Of a DNA stretch of 64,000 nt, positions 48,101 through 59,477 are shown piece after piece. The notes beneath the pieces were generated by a model. It was not told the origin of the DNA, ran no database searches, and saw only the letters and a list, made by a program, of their open reading frames with translations. The stretch covers positions 163,801,040 to 163,865,039 of the forward strand of contig CM045758.1 in assembly GCA_025200525.1 (NCBI GenBank), read 5' to 3'. Position 1 is the first letter of the stretch. Every line of letters begins with the position of its first letter. Source of the DNA: Camellia lanceoleosa. Lineage: Eukaryota; Streptophyta; Magnoliopsida; Ericales; Theaceae. Both the position numbers and the translations under genes were made by a program.

Positions 48101-50219
48101 CTATTACTTATGGGGAAAAGTATGCTAGGATTGCCCTTTACCCCGCCCTTTGCTTACTATTTTACTTTCTTTTATCAACTCCCCATTTCTCCATCTCTTT
48201 CTTCTATCCTTTTGAAGCCAATAAAGGACCAACTGGTGCAAGCTTTCCGGCCGATAAAGAATGCTCCACTTCTCCTCACAAAGACATGTGGGCTTTATAT
48301 TACTACCAAGGAATTGTTCATTGGTAGTTTACACCTCGAGCCTACAAATGCATATCCGAAGTGTATCGCCTCTTCTCAATTTGCTGCATAATTTGGACTC
48401 ACTCAAGGAATACCAGCCTCTTTGTAGTCTCTCGAATGTCCATCTTATCGCCAGAGATTTGAGAATATCCAAATCCGCACTAGAGACGGCAATTCTCAAA
48501 CCATCGAAAGAGTCGAATGAGTTCCAATTTGTCCCTTTCTTCCATATGGCTCATCTTGAAAAGATTCCAAACCGGTGGATCGTCAATATGGAAGTGCGCC
48601 TATCCGAGCATCCCCATGACTTGTCGGTAGGATCGAGTGCCTTCAAGGCTAAACCAACGACATCTAAGGACACTCCTCCTCTTCACGTGGTCACCACGAC
48701 TAATGTTACAACTTCATCCCTCCAACTAGAGTTACTAGAGCCGCTCAAGAAGGGTAAATATTTTTGGACTTCTCCTTTTCCTTTCTTTTGAGTTTTTGTT
48801 CCTTCCCTTTACATGTTTGTTCTTTGGGCAGACCCCACACGAGGAATCTCCCAAAAGAATTGAAACTTTAGTCGTTCTCAAAAAGAAACAACAACAACAA
48901 AAACAAAAAGGAAACTAATCCTCCCTCCCGAGGAATCAATCCTTGAGAGAAGAAGAGGTTGAGCAAGAACTGTAAGTGTCTTTGCAGAGAGCAAAGAAAC
49001 AAAAAGTAATTGCCTCCTTCCCGATACCTCCTTTCGATACAATTAAGCATCCTTCTTTCGAGATACCCACTATAATAATGGAGAAAACATTTACCTCAAA
49101 AACCCGAAACCCGAATTGAAGAGGGGAGATTGAAAAGAACCAAGAATACCACCGCCAAGGAGGAAAAGAAAGAAGATGACTGTTTCTGCTGCTGACTTGG
49201 TGGAAGATCCGATTCATGAAACCGCTGCTAAGGCAGTAGAACAGGAACATTCCAAAGCAATAATCGTTTTTGAAAGGGCTGAGAAGAGGCGGCAACAACA
49301 AAATTTAAGAGAAGAAGTCATTGCGTTGATGCTTTGCAAAGAGAAACAATGAGAAAGCAACAAAATGCCGCACATTATTCCTCCGCCACTTCTTATCAAA
49401 GCTGCTTCTGAAACAAGTAACTTCTTTCACACTTCCACTGTTTTTCCTTTTATCAACTTTTATACTGAATTCTAACCATCTTTTATATTCCTTCCTCTTA
49501 CAGCAACAGCTACTGCATTCATCTTTCCGGCTAGACCTCCTCTGTCTTCAGTTGAAGTTGACCAGACGCAACGTGGGAGAACCATCCAAGCCATGCTCTC
49601 ACTCTTCCAGCCTATATTTGGCACATTTTCTTTGAGTCCAAACATCCCTGCATCTCTTTTCCTTGGCTTAGAGCCATTTCTTCCTTTTTTGGCCTTCAAT
49701 CCACCTCAGCTCATTCCTTCTTCGAGCCTTACCCTTCCTTCTTCCAAGGATATTCCAGCTGTTACTCCGATCCTAATGGCAGTCGATTCTTCCACAGAGG
49801 GTACTGGTAGTTCCCCAATTCATAGTTCACTATCTATGCCTATTTCCAGCCCCTCTTCACTTGATTCATTGGTGGCTAAGACTATAGAAGCTGCCAAAGA
49901 CGCTCCATCCATTTCTCCCATCCCCATGCAGCCCTCTGTGTCTTTCACCACAGTATTTTCTATGCCCTTCATGTCTAGGGACGAAGTAGACATCTTCGAA
50001 GGAAGACTTGCTAGTCTTTTTGATGTACCTTCTACATCTCCAACATTCATTGCTGAAGCTGAGCCATTAGTCTTGGCCGACTCCTTATTGGAGATTTTTG
50101 AGAATTCTCCCTCCAGCAACCAACCTTCTATGCCTTCAATAGACATAGACACATGTCTAGAATCGCTAAATTCTTTTTCGAGGATTCCTTTGAAGCTCTA
50201 CAAAGGCCTACTATCGTAA
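45160..50219 (+). pseudogene. Antisense PMD-type gene in the 3' part of the Tat element
   Basis: It reads against the element. It starts with MALGNSSSQPSL (45160) and, after a one-base shift, continues DEASSSGDESV, then FDAALEENLLVAWYTSSMP. A Ser/Pro/Thr-rich segment follows (45580-45720). The PMD is best seen at 47650-48420: CGMMAPTALDICHLLGLSM, LFILYWLCKFSF, HIALAPYLLGHVYRVC, PLDANQGGPF, then QFGLTQGIP written with an internal TAA nearby. The C-terminal frame at 49593-50219 is Ser/Pro-rich and ends in TAA. Frameshifts, TGA (FY*VY, KKA*FV) and TAA stops break it. 46080-46940 and 48800-49590 read as introns or decayed sequence. Exon borders are not settled. A MAIN/MAIL-like domain in a TE is the safest statement. 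Confidence 0.6.
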
Positions 50220-50729
50220 ATGGGTTCCTTCAAGTTGTAATATTGTCGAGCGCCTAGCTTGAATGTCTCAAGTCATCTATCTCAAGCAGCAGCCCACCAT
50301 CGATTTTTACCTCAACATTTGTCAAGTCGCTAAGGTTATGGATGAGAAACCGACTAGGATCGAGTTTTGTTTCTCAAGTGCATACCAAGGTATCGTAACT
50401 CAAGGAACAACATTCCTCCGATTCCAAGTTTCACTCCAACCGTTAGAGAAGAAGGCCCAATCGAGGAGGAATTAGTCAATAAACCGAGCCTTGGGTCGAA
50501 CTGACACCAAATTGCAGATCACTAACCAAGAGTTGGCTGATTGTAAAAAGGACAAGGCTACAGTTATAGAACTATTCCCATCACTTAGCAATAGGAAATC
50601 CGTTGTACAAAAACAATTAAGACATTGTAATGACTTCTGGGCCAATCTATGGCATAATGTATTCAATTCTTTATGAAAGAACAAGTTTTGTCTATCCTTT
50701 GAGTAATCTCATGTTTTTGTATTCAATGT

Positions 50730-51968
50730 TTATTCCATTCCTTGTGTTTCCCAAATAGTTGGAAAATAAGGCTTCAAATATCCGCCATTAATCTTTTTGG
50801 GATGTACATAACCATTCAAATTTCTTAAATGGTATGCCCCAAAAGGCAAAACTCTATGAACTTGATATGGTCCTTCCCAATTAGGTGACCATTTGCCAAA
50901 CTTATGGCTTTTAATCCCTATGGGGAGTATTGTTTTCCATACCAAATCACCTTCATCAAAGCCAATATGCTTGACTTTCTTGTTATAATTCTTGGTCGCT
51001 TTCTTTTGAAAAAGAATACTATTTAATGCCAAAACCCTTGCTTCATCTATGTCTTCCAATTCCGTGCACATGCTTTGATGATATTGCTCAGATTCTAATT
51101 GATCTTGACATCTTACCCTCAAAGATTTAACATTAATTTCCACAGTAACACCGCATCGCGTCTGTGATACTAAGGCATAAGGAGTGACTCTGTGCTCGAT
51201 CTTGGGAAGTTCTCAGAAGCCCATAAAACATCCAACAATAGGTTATGCCAATCCCTAGGATTATCTTCCACCATCTTTTGTATTCCTTTTTTCAAGGATT
51301 TATTAGATGATTCACTTTGACCATTGGCCTGCATAATAGGGAGTGGAATTAATAAGACTAATCCCAAACTCGCCACAAAGGATTTCACCATTTTCCCATC
51401 AAACACAGCCCATTATCAACTGTTATGGTTTGTGGAATGCCAAACCTATGGATCAAGTCTTTAATAAACCCAATGACCTCTTCGTCTACATAAACTTTAT
51501 ATGGCTTGGCTTCAACCCATTTAGTGAAGTAATCAAGAGCTACTAGAATGAAACAATGATGTTTCAAGAAGGTGGATGAATTTTACCTATCATGTCCATG
51601 GCCCATCCTCCGAATGGCCAAGGCTTCACCATCGCATGTAGGTCGCTTATGGGCACATGTCTTATTGTGCCATGTTTTTGGCATGCTCGGCACCCTTTTG
51701 CATATTCTATGCAATCTTTTAGAATAGTTGGCCAATAATAGGAATGCCTTCGAAGCAACCATCTCATCTTTACACCAGGCTGATGAGCACCACAAATGCC
51801 TTCGTGAACCTCAGCCATAGCTGTTAATGCTTCTTTTGGACCTAAACACTCCAATAATAAGCCATCTCCTCTCCTTTTGTATAAAGCATTATCATATACT
51901 ATGTATTGCATAGACTGCAATTTGATTTTCCTGCTGGCTTTTGAAGATGGACCAGCCAAATACTGCAT
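50730..51968 (-). pseudogene. Tat integrase, broken
   Basis: The N-terminal zinc region is HEGICGAHQPGVKMRWLL with CRACQKHG. The core has ALDYFTKWVEA (first Asp), TITVDNG (second Asp) and QANGQSESSNKSL (Glu). The C-terminal segment is GDLVWKTILPIG, KWSPNWEGPYQV and INGGYLKPYFP, the form seen in Tat-type integrases. Integrase joins the new DNA copy to the chromosome. Shifts near 51400 and 51565 and a stop near 51170 separate the pieces. Confidence 0.9.
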
Positions 51969-52030
51969 AATTGGATGCCTCCAACTCGTTCTTGTGAGTC
52001 ATTATGATTGACTTCCAAGATCACATTCCT

Positions 52031-52660
52031 TTATTCAAAGGTTGAATTAGTCTCTCGATATGTTGCTTGGCTTATATCCCTTTGGGTACTATCCTTCTCT
52101 TGAAGTTCAAGCTTTCGAGCCACATCATTAGCTCTACTGCTCAAGAATCTTGGAACATAAGTTACATTTGCTATTTGAAACTGAGAAAGCAAATGTAATG
52201 CAACAACATAATATGGTAGGATGCTTATGCTTAGACACTTGAAAATCCCTTTTACTTGGTTAACAACCAATTGAGAGTCTCCAAATATGTCAACTGCATG
52301 TACTTGTAACCCAATAAGGATTTCTAGTCCTACTATTAAGGCTTCATATTCATTCGATTATTGGAACAAATTTAGCTTTATCCACTCAAACCATGTGTGG
52401 TTTCTATCCCTTGTGGAGACTTAATCACAATACCAATTCCAATTAATCCATTGGCTTTTCGATCCATCGAACCACATTTGCCATGGTTCAACACTAGCCA
52501 TACCAAGTTCCATTACCTCTTGGTTCTCTCGCTTGAGATGGATGATCTGCTAGAAAATTGGCTAATACTTGCCCTTTTATCGCCTCTTTGAGGGACATAT
52601 TCTAAATGAAATTCGATAAGGCTAATATCCATTTGCCAATTCTTCCTCAACATAGGTCTA
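52031..52660 (-). pseudogene. Tat RNase H, broken
   Basis: The C-terminal piece 52031-52270 reads VVNQVKGIFKC, LLSQFQIANVTYVPR and SRANDVARKLE, as in Ty3 RNase H. Upstream fragments to about 52660 continue it in several frames. Confidence 0.75.
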
Positions 52661-52679
52661 GATAACATGTATTTAACCA

Positions 52680-53900
52680 AATCAGGTTGCAATTACCAAG
52701 ACAGCTTGTAGGTAAAAGATAATATCTTAATTTCATTGCAAAGAAAATACAAAGCAAGACACTTTTTCAACAAATTGAGTATTTACATTCACAAGAATTT
52801 AAAACCTACTAAGGTAATAAACAAATTTTGTTCCTTGCCTTCTTCATTGTCTTGGGCCAAGAAAGCTCCCAATGAATCTTCTCGCCGCTATGTATAACTT
52901 CAAGGGCTTATTTCGCTTTTGGTGGCATCAAGATCGAGGATTGGCCAAGTAGGCTTTGATACCTTCGAAAGCAGCTTTGATGCTCACTGTCCACACAAAT
53001 TCCTCTTCATCTTTCAAATTTTAACAAGGAAGAGAATACTTTAGTTTTCCCCGCAGTTGTTAGAAATAAACCTTCAAGAAAATTAACCCGCCCAAGGAAC
53101 CTTTGTAATTTTTTCTTACTTGATGGAGGCCTAGCTTCAATGATGGCTTTGGCTTTATTCTCGATCAATCAGATTCCTTTCTTGTGCACCACATAACCCA
53201 AGAAATTTCCAGATGACACACCAAAAGCACATTTAAGAGGGTTGAGTTTCAACTTGAACTTCCTCATTCTTTCAAAAGTCGCTTCTAAATGAAGCAAGTG
53301 TTTCTCCATGGATCGATTTTACCACGATGTCATCAATATAACATTCTAGATACCCTCCAATAAGGTCATGAAAGATGGTGTTCATAGCCCTCTCGACACG
53401 TAGCTCCAAAGATTCTTCGCACCAAATGGCATCTTAACCCATTCAAGGTGCCAATATTCCTGTGACATCCGAATGTCGCCTTGTGGATGTCTTCCTCTCG
53501 CAATACATATTTGATTATAACCAGAGTGGCCATCCATCATTGACAAAACTTGATGCCCTCACGAACTGGCCCACCAACAGATCCACTATAGGCATAGGGT
53601 ATTCATCTTTAGGAGTTGCTAGATTTAAGTTCTCAAATCGATGCATACCCTCATTTTGCCATTCTTCTTAACTACGTGCACAATATTAGATAGCCATTCG
53701 ACATACCTAGTCAGCCCTAATAAAGTCCGCCTTTTAAGTAGTCTAAGAATTTCTTCCTTGACCTTCTCAATTACATCCGACTCATCCTTCTTGGTTTCGC
53801 TTGTATGGCTTGAAATTAGGCTTCAACGGGAGCCTATGTTCCACCAATGATCTATCCAATCCTGGAAGTTCATTGTAAGACCACGCAAAACAATCTTTGT
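52680..53900 (-). pseudogene. Tat reverse transcriptase, broken
   Basis: The active-site box CYIDDIVVKS is read at about 53343-53314 (YIDD codons 53340-53329), preceded by EWVKMPFGAKN near 53440-53410. Other parts are scattered over frames with many stops. The enzyme copies element RNA into DNA. Confidence 0.8.
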
Positions 53901-54832
53901 ACTTCTTTAAAACAACCAACAACTAGTCTCTGTCCAGAGCATTCAAACAGGTACTTATGTAAGTGGGCTGCTGCACAGAACCCTCCTCTAAATTCACTTC
54001 TACTAAGGGGTCCTGCGTCTGAGAATTCATTGGAGCTTTCTTTGGTTTCTTCAACCTTCAAGCAATCTTTTCACCTTGTTCCGCCTCGGGTTCTCTATTT
54101 CTAAGATCTCTACCTTCTTCCTCATAGACAAAATCATTCCATAAGGCGCCTTCTTCTTGTATTTCGGACTCTTGTTTCAATGTCCAATGCACAATATTTC
54201 CCAAAGGTCAATCTCCCGACTGTTGTTGTTCTTGTTCACGCCCAATTGTCATGGCTTCTCTCTTGTTTCGCATCTTCCGACTATTGCTTTTACATCCAAT
54301 GATGAGAATTTAATCAAAGCCAATGAATTGGCTTCTCGTTCTTCACTTCTTTGCCTATAACCAGCATCGTTGTCATCTTTCACTAAGAACTTCTTCATCA
54401 AGACTTTCTCGAACTAAGTGCTTCAGATGTGTAACTTCCTCATCACCGCCACTTTACCGAGCCATCACTTTTCTCAATATACGAGTGGAGTTACCCTTCA
54501 ATATATAGTTTGGCCTCTCGCAAAATCCGCGACAGGCTATGAAAGGTTGAGGATCTCAGATCAATCTCCTCTGCTCTCCATTACCCAGAGCCATCATGAT
54601 CTTCTCGATGCAAAGAGGAAGGTACACACTTGTTGGTGTGAATCCAGCCCTTCCAAGTAAGGCATTATACTTAGCATTGCTATCGATCACGAAGAATGTC
54701 GCCACATACAATCCTCGGTTCCTACACTCAAATTGATAGGCGAATACCTTGAGCCATCTCGCTTATCTCCAAAGAAAGCCAAGAATGGTTGTACCGTTGG
54801 GATCAACCTTGGATTCTTCTTTCCTAATTTCT

Positions 54833-55300
54833 TCAAAGAAGATTTCGCAATAAATTAACCGCCGCCCCATTGTCTACTAGGACTCGGTTTAACTGTATAC
54901 CATCAAAGAAAGCCTTAATGTACAAAGGCTTGACATGTTGGGTCATGGAATTCGAGGGGTATTCAAAAGGATATGAGAGGTTGATGCTCACCTCCTCCTC
55001 ACTTTCACACTCAACTTCCATAGGACTAGCCATTTCCGAAGCATCCTGAACCATGCTCACTTGTGATTCCTCACTAGAAACAGGAATTGGATCCATGTCT
55101 TGGTCCTCCTGATCCTCAGCCTGAAATTCATGAGGTAGTATATGTACCATGTTAACTGATACAGGTGGGAATGAGCCAAACCGATGGTCGGGTTGTACCT
55201 TCTTCCCTTCTTGACTACCTTGTTCAAGATCTTCAAAGTCAGCCTCCATGTCAGATTCTCGTATTTCATTGATGATCGATCCTTCAAGGGTCCTTCTCAA
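54833..55300 (-). pseudogene. Tat protease region
   Basis: A 155-residue frame, acidic in its first part, then HVKPLYIKAFFDGIQ followed by VLVDNGAAVNLL near its end. The active-site triplet is Asp-Asn-Gly, where many Ty3 proteases have DSG or DTG; DNG or DTG before AAVNLLP is common in Tat copies. 55300-56250 upstream has Lys/Ser/Gln-rich fragments (RRIQRRYTQYQQNL-like) linking it to gag. Confidence 0.75.
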
Positions 55301-56252
55301 CTGTTTTCACCTAAACGCTTTGTTCACCATGAAGGCTTCAACATTTCTTCTTCTCGCCATTTCCTTCTTTTGGCTCATGCCAATCTCTTCTTCTATTTCA
55401 CTATCACTTCCATCGAGCCTTCTCCAATCCTCGCCAAATCGACTTTTCCTCGCCTTTAGTTCGTAATGAACTTGAGCCAATTGTTCCTCGCTACAAACCA
55501 CTTTACTTTGCGCGTCGGTTTTGGAACACGGCCCGACTGCTTTTCTTCTTCGTCTTGACATGTGAAGAACTCTCTTCACTCTCTTTCAGATTTTGCTGGT
55601 ACTGGGTGTACCTGCGCTGAATTTTCCTCCTTTGTGATCTGGAAATAACCGGAACCATACTTGGCTCCTTTGTCTTTGGGTGCTTCAAAGAATACCCGCT
55701 TGTTTGGGGCCACCAAAGGAGGTTTGACCATTCTGCCTGTGATTCCAACATCTCTCATGTCAGGCAATTCCCTAGGTTTGTTTTGCATTACAAACCAATC
55801 TGGGACTCCAGGCACCCAAGAGCTTACTGATTCAGACGTTGAATCACCCTTTTTCCACCTTCGCCGCCTTCAAACCGCGTGGAGGTAAGTGCTTGGTTCT
55901 CGTCTCATGTTTCGAGCTCGATTCTCGCCTTTGTTTGAGATGGCCATTTTCTATTCTCGGTGAAGTTGATCCGGGGCCAATCTCGCTTTAGTCCCATAAC
56001 TCGAACTCCTCTCTAATCTTCTTTCGTAATGTCTACTCTCCATTTTATAGTAGTTAAGTGGCCTAGACTCATACAAGGGCCCTTTGCCTTTAGCATTCAT
56101 TCTGTTAATCGCAGCTCAACCACCACCGGTCGTTGTTTATCACTAGCCTGCACGGCCTTTTGTTGTAAGCGTTGGTTGTTCTAGGACGCCTCAACATCCT
56201 TATAGTATTGCTTCCCATCAATTGGAAGCCCTTCAACCATTTGTAGCTTAGT

Positions 56253-58366
56253 CTACACCTTGGACACATCCTTTGCATTACAACGCTTCCAAGGAATCGT
56301 CGTCAATATTTCCTCATCGTAATGTTCTTCCGATGTGAGAGACTCGACCAACAATTGGTGAACTCTCGGTCTCTTTCTTGGCAGTTGTCTGTTGGCAATA
56401 TGCATTTGCACATTAACTTCTTTCAATTCCTCGCAGAGATAGATTCTCAAAAATTTGGAACAACCACATTAGCAGCTTCTCCAACTTCTCGAAACGGTTA
56501 CCGTCAATTCCTATGGCTTTCTCGCTTTGTTTGGGAACTTCAGCTTCCTTTCCTGATTTGCTCTTGGATCTCGCCTCAAAAACAATGCGCTTTTAGTTGA
56601 GTGAGACCAAGAATTGTGCCATTTACAGTACACTTTTCCTTTAAGTTCATCAAGAGAAGGCAGTTTTACCCCTTTTGGTAACTTAAGGAAATTAGTCATG
56701 AGCAAATGATCGAAAATATCATCTCGCTTTTGTTAAATCGAAAGAATACTTTCAGGAAAGTCTTTCTTCTTAAATTGTTGGTCGATAGTCGTATCCTTAT
56801 GAATTAATGCTTCACAGACATGTGTTCTTTGCCCACAATCTCCACAGATCAATCTCGTACTTGGGATCTTTATAGTATGTCTTATATGAAGCATTGTTTC
56901 GATCTTGTTCTTCCTCTAGTAATGCTTCATATCGTGACACCTTATAAGTTAATTCGACCAAATCCCTAAATTCAGTTGAATCAAACTTCTTTCGAAGCCT
57001 GAACTCTAAACCGTCTTGAGCCAATCGCATAAATTTCGCTCGAAGGATGACTCTACATTTATTTCGAGCCCTTTTAAATCTTGCAATGAATTGAGTAGCC
57101 TTTTTCTTCGTGCCTTTGACTCAATCTTGCCAAATCGCCATGGATACTTCGCTCGATTGAAAAATTGGGCATGAAATGCCTCTTCCATCTGTTGCCAAGT
57201 TTGAATGGAGCCAGGTGTAAGGTTGATATACCATACAAACGCTCCCCCAGTTAGAGAGTTTGGAAATAATCTTAATTTTATGTAGTCATGATTAGCAAAT
57301 TCACCACACTGAGCAGCGAATCTAGCAATATGCTCTACTGTTGATTGGTTTCAGCCCATAGAATAGCGTGAAATCTGGTATTCTAAACCCTCTTGGGTAT
57401 TCATGTACTCTATCAACCCACTCTGGATATGGTTTTCTGTATACAGGAGTCTGGACCCCCCGAGCCATTGGTCCACATAGCTCCCTAACAATATCAACAA
57501 TTTGGTCCCTAGGGACCATATTTTGGGCTTGCTGAACCACTACTGGAGGAGCAAACACAGGGTTCGGTGGAACTTGTGCCTGTGGTCCTCTTGGTCCATA
57601 CAATGGTATATTTGGGACTGGTTGTCCCTGTGGTGCAGGTTGCTGTTGGGGAAATGGATAACCCCTTTGAGCCTGTCCTACTAAAGGACCTGTGAAAGGT
57701 GTTGGAATAGGTATTGTGTCCCTTCCATTTATAGGCAAACCCTCCAACCCCGGTATAAATTCAAATAAAGGATTATTATAACCCCGTGCTGTATAGCTTC
57801 AACATGGATTTGCCACCATTCTTATGCCGCTTTGTACTTGGCCAGATTCGCCAATTGGTATGGCTTCACCGTTGAATATTAGGTATTTTGGCCTACTACA
57901 GCCTCGAAATGGGTTCATACTAAGACCGAGGTGATGGTCTTTCATAGTTTTGAGTACTAGTCGACCATTAACTGTCCATTAACTTGCATAGGTCGTTTTC
58001 TCTAGCCAATCTTTGTTGATGAACATTTAAGATTTCCTCTCAGATGTCTTGTATTTGTTGGTTGGTGGTTGTTCATTCGATCCAAAAAGGATGTTGCCCA
58101 CCTTTCCATTGTGTTCATTAGTCGTTGTCCCATAGCATCTACCAAGCCATCCCATGGATTTGTTGGTCGAGAAGATGGAATGGTGGATGGTCCAATTCCT
58201 TGGTTTCGGCCCAATATTATGAACATTTGGTTCTTGTCTGTATAATCGGGTCTGCTCGACCAAAGGTTCTCGATGACATAGGAGTTTCCACAGAGTGTGT
58301 TACCACATTCTCCTCTCGATTAGGTATTTCTACCTCTCCTTCTACGCCTTCTTCTAAGCTGCTCAT
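56253..58366 (-). pseudogene. Tat gag, broken
   Basis: The likely start is the ATG at 58366 (MSSLEEGVEGEVEIPN), 40 bases inside the primer site. Pieces in order: PTNPWDGLVDAMGQRL, Pro/Gln-rich PFPQQQPAPQGQPVPN, YPEWVDRVHEYPRGFRIPDF, MEEAFHAQFF, VRLAQDGLEFRLRKKFDS-like DGLEFRLRKKF, LTYKVSRYEALLEEEQD, and YCKWHNSWSHSTKS (reduced zinc knuckle, about 56620). Gag would form the particle. Frameshifts break it at several points. Confidence 0.85.
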
Positions 58367-58403
58367 TTTCTCCTTGTCGCCTTCGCTTCAGCCATTTTAA
58401 TTT

Positions 58404-58421
58404 GTCCCATCGGGCGTGCCA
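58404..58421 (-). promoter_or_regulatory. Primer-binding site
   Basis: The minus strand reads TGGCACGCCCGATGGGAC eight bases inside the 5' LTR end (58430). It begins with TGG, as expected for pairing with a tRNA CCA end. I do not assign the tRNA. Confidence 0.75.
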
Positions 58422-58429
58422 AAAATATA

Positions 58430-59188
58430 TGTTGGCTTTTTGGCTTTTCAAAGGGTAAATTTGTAAATGCGAAAGAAGGATCAATCACCCTTACAGAAAT
58501 TATAATTGCCAATCAATTATCAGCGACTATGTTTTAGTTCTTTCAAATTTCAATGAAGAGGACTTTTACCGGTGGCTTGACTTTTATGAGAAATTAAGAG
58601 AAATGACAAGTAATATTAAGAGCAATTGAAGTATTTCATTAACATAAACACTTACAATTGTCCAAACTCAAATTTTGAGGAAGTTTACAAGAACGGTTTA
58701 CTTGAATCTACTTGAAAACTACTCCTATGAATTGAAGTACAAGGTGTATTTAAAGAACAAGTATTTAAAGTACAGTGAAAGGTAAACCGAAAGGAAAAAT
58801 CTAAGTAAAACCGGTTTATCTGATCCGAGTCTGGGGTCTTTTTCGGGAACTTCCTCGCTATTTATACTTGTTAGATGACCTTCGAACTACACTTCAACCG
58901 TCAATCGCTTCCTCCATGATTGCCGATCATGTTACCTTAGAAATAGTTCCACTATGCCATCACCTGCAGTTAGACTTCCCTCATGTTTCTGAATTTGAAT
59001 AAAGGTAACCGTTGAAGCCACGTCACCTTGTATCTCATTCCTGATCTAGTGCTACTCAGACCACTTGAGAACCAATACTTATTGCCACGTGTACGATTGA
59101 GATTTAAGATTAAAATCATTTCCCAATAATACCCTCATCCTGCTACGTGTCGAATTGTAATTGGCTTTTACAAAATATGTAGCCAACA
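58430..59188 (-). repeat. 5' LTR of the Tat element
   Basis: TGTTGGCTACATATTTTGTA at 59188 to AAGCCAACA at 58430 on the minus strand, 759 bp. It pairs with 43946-44705. Confidence 0.9.
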
Positions 59189-59477
59189 GTATCATATATA
59201 TATATATACATCTATCAACTTCACTCCACTCTGTTTGTTTATCTAGAAAATCAAATTTGTCAAACTTAGTGCTTTTGTTTTGCTGAATTTGTTTTCGCAC
59301 TCGCCGGAAATTCAACTCATCTGCAGATGAACAGACGTAGGGTATTTTGGTCCAAGAAATTGATAAAATGCGCTGGTATTTTGATTAGGGACTTGAGGCA
59401 GTATTACATTTTGTAATGTCCTTTATGCAGAAAATTGTTATTATTAGGGAGCTTAAAAAAAAAACTCCATTTAAATA

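Larger units (their letters stand above)
43946..59188 (-). mobile_element. Tat-type Ty3/gypsy retrotransposon, 15.2 kb, TSD GTATC
   Basis: LTRs of about 760 bp (43946-44705 and 58430-59188) with ends TGTTGGC/GCCAACA, flanked by GTATC at 43941-43945 and 59189-59193. On the minus strand the order is 5' LTR, primer site, gag, protease, RT, RNase H, integrase, then about 6 kb holding an antisense gene, then 3' LTR. Domain order and integrase C-terminus fit the Tat lineage. All coding parts are broken. Small LTR differences show it is not recent. It is inserted in MULE-2 and so is younger than it. Confidence 0.9.
41394..59468 (+). mobile_element. MULE-2, relative of MULE-1, split by a Tat element
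   Basis: ATTTAAATA lies on both outer sides (41385-41393 and 59469-59477), a 9-bp duplication as made by Mutator-type transposases. The left end GGGAAAATCGGTTTAAGGTC pairs with the right end (complement GGAGTTTTTTTTTTAAGCTC, then GGACATTA and AAGTCCCTAATC). Own length is about 2.8 kb, in two parts (41394-43945 and 59194-59468). It has the same terminal and AGAGAAAATT-rich sequence as MULE-1 but no MURA, so it is a deletion derivative. A GTAGGTGTTGAAATCCTG repeat lies near 41634-41720. The element runs opposite to MULE-1. Confidence 0.85.

Noticed and set aside
49820..50152. Minus-strand frame of 110 codons
   Set aside because: It is the shadow of the plus-strand Ser/Pro-rich C-terminal frame of the antisense gene.
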